From contig SVSF01000093.1 in the NCBI GenBank assembly GCA_015064425.1, positions 1 through 6,939 on the forward strand: 6,939 nucleotides of DNA, given 5' to 3'. This stretch comes from Oscillospiraceae bacterium (GTDB lineage Bacteria > Bacillota_A > Clostridia > Oscillospirales > CAG-272). Under the pieces are notes generated by a model. It saw only the letters and a list, made by a program, of their open reading frames with translations, did not search any database and had not been told where the DNA came from. The translations under genes and the position numbers were made by a program. This document shows positions 5,313-6,939 of this stretch, piece by piece; the stretch's first letter is position 1; each line of letters opens with the position of its first letter.

Positions 5313-6358
5313 TATTCCTCATCCTCCGTATCTTTTCCAAAAAGCGGCGTATACTCTTCCTCGGCGTCTTCCTCATCATTCTCGCCGTCAGGTTCCGTTA
5401 ATATCTCGGGCTTTGTTTCCTCCGAGGCGATCTGTTCAGCCGTTAGCTTGAGGAACACATCCTCAAGTGACATCGTTGTATTGACCATGCTTACAATAGG
5501 GTATTCAAGAGCGGAAAATTCGAAGAAAAGACGCTCCTTTATATCGCAATTTTTTTTGTATTCGATATGTATCTTTTTGTATTCTCCGTCCTCGGCTATT
5601 TCATAGAAGGATATTTCCTCGATATCATTTAACGTCATCCTTATACGGTTTACGTCTCCTCTTACACGGAGCTCAAGACTGTTGACGGTAATATATTTTT
5701 CCGATATCTCTTCAAGGGTTCCCTCTGCAACAAGCTGACCTTTGGAAATAATAATGAGGCTATCGCAGATCTCTTCCACTTCCGAGAGTATGTGAGAGCT
5801 TAAAATGACCGTGCGATCTTCTTTAAGAGAAGATATTATCTCTCTCGTCTCAATAAGCTGTTTAGGATCAAGTCCTACCATAGGTTCGTCAAGTATAACT
5901 ATATCGGGATCTCCGATAAGAGCCTGTGCTATGCCAACCCTCTGCCTGTACCCTTTGGAAAGATTCTTTATGAGTCGGTCTTCCACTTGTTTTAAGCTGC
6001 ACAGGTTCAAAAGTTCCTCAACGCAGTTGTCTCGCTCCGTTCTGTCAAGTCCCTTGGCGTCAGCAACAAATGAAAGAAATTCACGAGGACTCATATCCGT
6101 ATAAAGTGGAGGAATTTCGGGAAGAAAACCTATTTTCCTTTTTGCTTCGTCTCTGTCCTTGTATATGTCAAGTCCATCTATCTCAACAGTACCATCTGTA
6201 GCAGACAGACATCCCGTCATTATATTGAGAGTAGTAGATTTTCCTGCCCCATTAGGACCTAAAAATCCGTATATTTTGCCTTTTTCCGTTTTAAACGAAA
6301 GATTTTTTACAGCATAATTTTTGCCATACAGCTTCGTTATATTTTTTACTTCCGTCAC
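5312..6358 (-). CDS. ABC transporter ATP-binding protein, GldA-like
   Basis: A 348-residue ATPase starting at GTG (6358-6356) with GAGGTGA nine bases upstream. Motifs: Walker A GPNGAGKST (34-42), Q-loop position occupied by Glu in GFLPEIPPLY (77-86) as in GldA relatives, signature LSKGYRQRVG (133-142), Walker B IVILDEP (153-159), D-loop GLDP (162-165), switch His in SSHILSEVEE (H189). Residues about 225-310 form a C-terminal accessory domain of the kind seen in ABC-2 drug and Gld ATPases. After it comes an unusual acidic tail (about 320-348) rich in D and E. It energises the permease encoded directly downstream; complex at the inner face of the membrane. The three genes form one operon under the promoter at 6403-6408. 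Confidence 0.94.
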   Translation of the reverse strand: MTEVKNITKLYGKNYAVKNLSFKTEKGKIYGFLGPNGAGKSTTLNIMTGCLSATDGTVEIDGLDIYKDRDEAKRKIGFLPEIPPLYTDMSPREFLSFVADAKGLDRTERDNCVEELLNLCSLKQVEDRLIKNLSKGYRQRVGIAQALIGDPDIVILDEPMVGLDPKQLIETREIISSLKEDRTVILSSHILSEVEEICDSLIIISKGQLVAEGTLEEISEKYITVNSLELRVRGDVNRIRMTLNDIEEISFYEIAEDGEYKKIHIEYKKNCDIKERLFFEFSALEYPIVSMVNTTMSLEDVFLKLTAEQIASEETKPEILTEPDGENDEEDAEEEYTPLFGKDTEDEE

Positions 6359-6367
6359 CCTTAGATC

Positions 6368-6374
6368 TCACCTC
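6368..6374 (-). promoter_or_regulatory. Ribosome binding site of the ABC ATPase
   Basis: GAGGTGA nine bases before the GTG at 6358. It supports the GTG start, since no in-frame ATG is close by. Confidence 0.7.
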
Positions 6375-6402
6375 TGTATTGATAGTTTAACGTATATATA
6401 TA

Positions 6403-6433
6403 ATTATAGCACAGAATGTGTCTTTTGTGTGAA
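6403..6433 (-). promoter_or_regulatory. Extended -10 promoter of the ABC operon
   Basis: TGCTATAAT on the minus strand combines a perfect -10 (6408-6403) with an extended TG. A -35-like TTCACA (6433-6428) is 19 bases upstream, a long spacing that an extended -10 tolerates. Transcription would start near 6396, giving a leader of about 38 bases with no obvious structure. Confidence 0.65.
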
Positions 6434-6516
6434 GATATGAAAAAAATTCCAATAGAAAAAGGCACATAAGGGGTGTCTTCCATAAAGCAGGTTTTACCTA
6501 CCATAAAAAACAAATT

Positions 6517-6545
6517 TGTAGGGGCGACCACTGGTCGCCCCTACA
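6517..6545. repeat. Perfect 29-bp palindrome, intergenic repeat type
   Basis: tgtaggggcgacca (6517-6530) and tggtcgcccctaca (6532-6545) are perfect inverted arms around one base. GC-rich palindromes opening with TGTAGGGGCG are, as far as I recall, dispersed between genes in Ruminococcus-like genomes. No T-tract follows, so it is not a standard terminator. Confidence 0.7.
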
Positions 6546-6549
6546 TTAC

Positions 6550-6584
6550 AAAAGGACAGAGATTTTTTCGTATCTGTCCTTTTT
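6550..6584. terminator. Terminator-like hairpin between the repeats and the ABC operon
   Basis: AAAAGGACAGA (6550-6560) pairs with TCTGTCCTTTT (6573-6583) around a 12-base loop, with a T-run on the plus strand (6580-6584) and TTTT on the minus strand. It can work in both directions and would keep minus-strand transcription from the transposase side out of the ABC operon. It could also be the terminator of a gene once located to one side. Confidence 0.55.
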
Positions 6585-6651
6585 CATACGACTTGCATGG
6601 CAAGGTATAGTGTGTTACACCTTTTAGGCGTACTATCGGGCGGCAACATAG

Positions 6652-6752
6652 CCTTCCTCCGGGAGGAAGGTGGCACGCGGCAGGGGTTCCCCGAAGCGAA
6701 TGAAATGAGCTTTGGGGGTTCGCTGCGTAGCGTGACGGAAGGAGCCCGCGTG
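6652..6752. repeat. Structured GC-rich intergenic repeat (putative dispersed element)
   Basis: Nested inverted repeats within about 100 bases: ccttcctcc/ggaggaagg (6652-6660/6662-6670), an outer pair cacgcgg (6674-6680) with ccgcgtg (6746-6752), ggggttcccc near 6683-6692, and cgct-gcgt-agcg around 6721-6732. Composition is clearly more GC-rich than the flanks. It has the look of the non-coding repeats scattered in Oscillospiraceae. An overlapping minus-strand frame (6541-6777) appears to be chance. Confidence 0.55.
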
Positions 6753-6790
6753 ACTTAAAATTCAGATTAAACTTCATTGTAACGCGCTCT

Positions 6791-6815
6791 CCCTCACCCG
6801 ACTTCGTCGGGAGGG
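6791..6815. repeat. Hairpin abutting the transposase end
   Basis: CCCGAC-TTC-GTCGGG (6797-6811) with outer CCCT/AGGG arms (6791-6794/6812-6815). No T-tract. It ends only eight bases from the transposase stop codon, so it is either the insertion target or part of the neighbouring repeat element. Confidence 0.55.
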
Positions 6816-6822
6816 CAAATTG

Positions 6823-6939
6823 TCAAGCAAGTGCAACACCAAAAAATGCTTCAAAAGGCGAAAGCCAGCCCAAACATTTTTTTGGTCTCAAGTTAATAGA
6901 TAAAACAATATTTTGCAAGGTTTCATTATCCAAGGAATG
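6823..6939 (-). CDS. IS30-family transposase, C-terminal fragment (N-terminus outside window)
   Basis: Reading minus from the right edge gives 38 residues and a TGA at 6825-6823. They include INLRPKKCLGWLSPFEAFFG, which matches the conserved C-terminus of IS30 transposases (N-x-RPRK-x-LG(W/Y)-x-(T/S)P-x-E-x-F). The catalytic DDE residues lie upstream and outside the window, so whether the element is intact cannot be judged. The usual end is close to the stop, so the terminal inverted repeat is probably within about 6816-6840 (caaattgtcaagcaag...), unverified because the other end is not in view. Confidence 0.8.
   Translation of the reverse strand, partial: HSLDNETLQNIVLSINLRPKKCLGWLSPFEAFFGVALA

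Noticed and set aside
2977..6358. Gliding motility machinery
   Set aside because: Only the ABC part (GldA/F/G-like) is present, and homologues are common in non-gliding Firmicutes, so the names indicate family, not function.
6541..6777. Minus-strand frame of 78 codons
   Set aside because: It lies across palindromic repeats and the terminator-like hairpin; such frames (RGTPAACHLPPGGRL type) arise from the repeats themselves.
1..6939. tRNA or rRNA genes
   Set aside because: No cloverleaf with a GTTCRANNC T-loop or rRNA signature was seen on either strand.

Overview
The window looks like chromosome of an anaerobic Firmicute, most likely a Ruminococcus-like member of the Oscillospiraceae. This is inference. 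The grounds are moderate AT-richness, strong AAGGAG/AAAGGAG ribosome binding sites, a c-di-GMP-I riboswitch in front of a secreted Listeria-Bacteroides (InlB B) repeat protein, a clostridial GldA/GldF/GldG-type ABC operon, an IS30-family transposase end, and GC-rich palindromic intergenic repeats of the sort common in that family. Every well-supported gene is on the minus strand.

Layout, read in the direction of transcription from the right edge. (1) 6823-6939 is the C-terminal end of an IS30-family transposase that runs off the window. It abuts a run of palindromic intergenic repeats (6517-6815) and a terminator-like hairpin (6550-6584) that insulates what follows. The stretch 6434-6516 holds nothing I can identify. 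(2) An extended -10 promoter (6403-6408) drives a compact three-gene operon: ABC ATPase (5312-6358), ABC-2 permease (4434-5312) and a membrane-anchored GldG-type auxiliary protein (2977-4443). The first two genes overlap by one base and the last two by ten. The operon ends at a strong bidirectional terminator (2951-2978). (3) 2478-2976 is an intergenic region. It has a possible plus-strand unit (promoter 2606-2634, doubtful 63-residue ORF 2772-2963) and a three-copy GATYCGGTTA motif upstream of the minus-strand promoter of the next gene. (4) 2058-2477 encodes a conserved small protein of unknown function. (5) Seventeen bases after its stop a c-di-GMP-I (GEMM-I) aptamer begins (about 1961-2040). 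Its 3' side leads into a helix that can fold around the Shine-Dalgarno sequence of the next gene. (6) 1-1921 encodes at least 640 residues of a secreted B-repeat protein that continues past the left edge.

How it works together (inference): the c-di-GMP-controlled secreted protein is the regulatory centrepiece. The second messenger probably sets translation of a surface or extracellular protein, in keeping with c-di-GMP control of adhesion in Clostridia. The small protein just upstream may share the transcript and be the unregulated first cistron. The ABC operon is an independent unit, separated by the terminator and the intergenic region.
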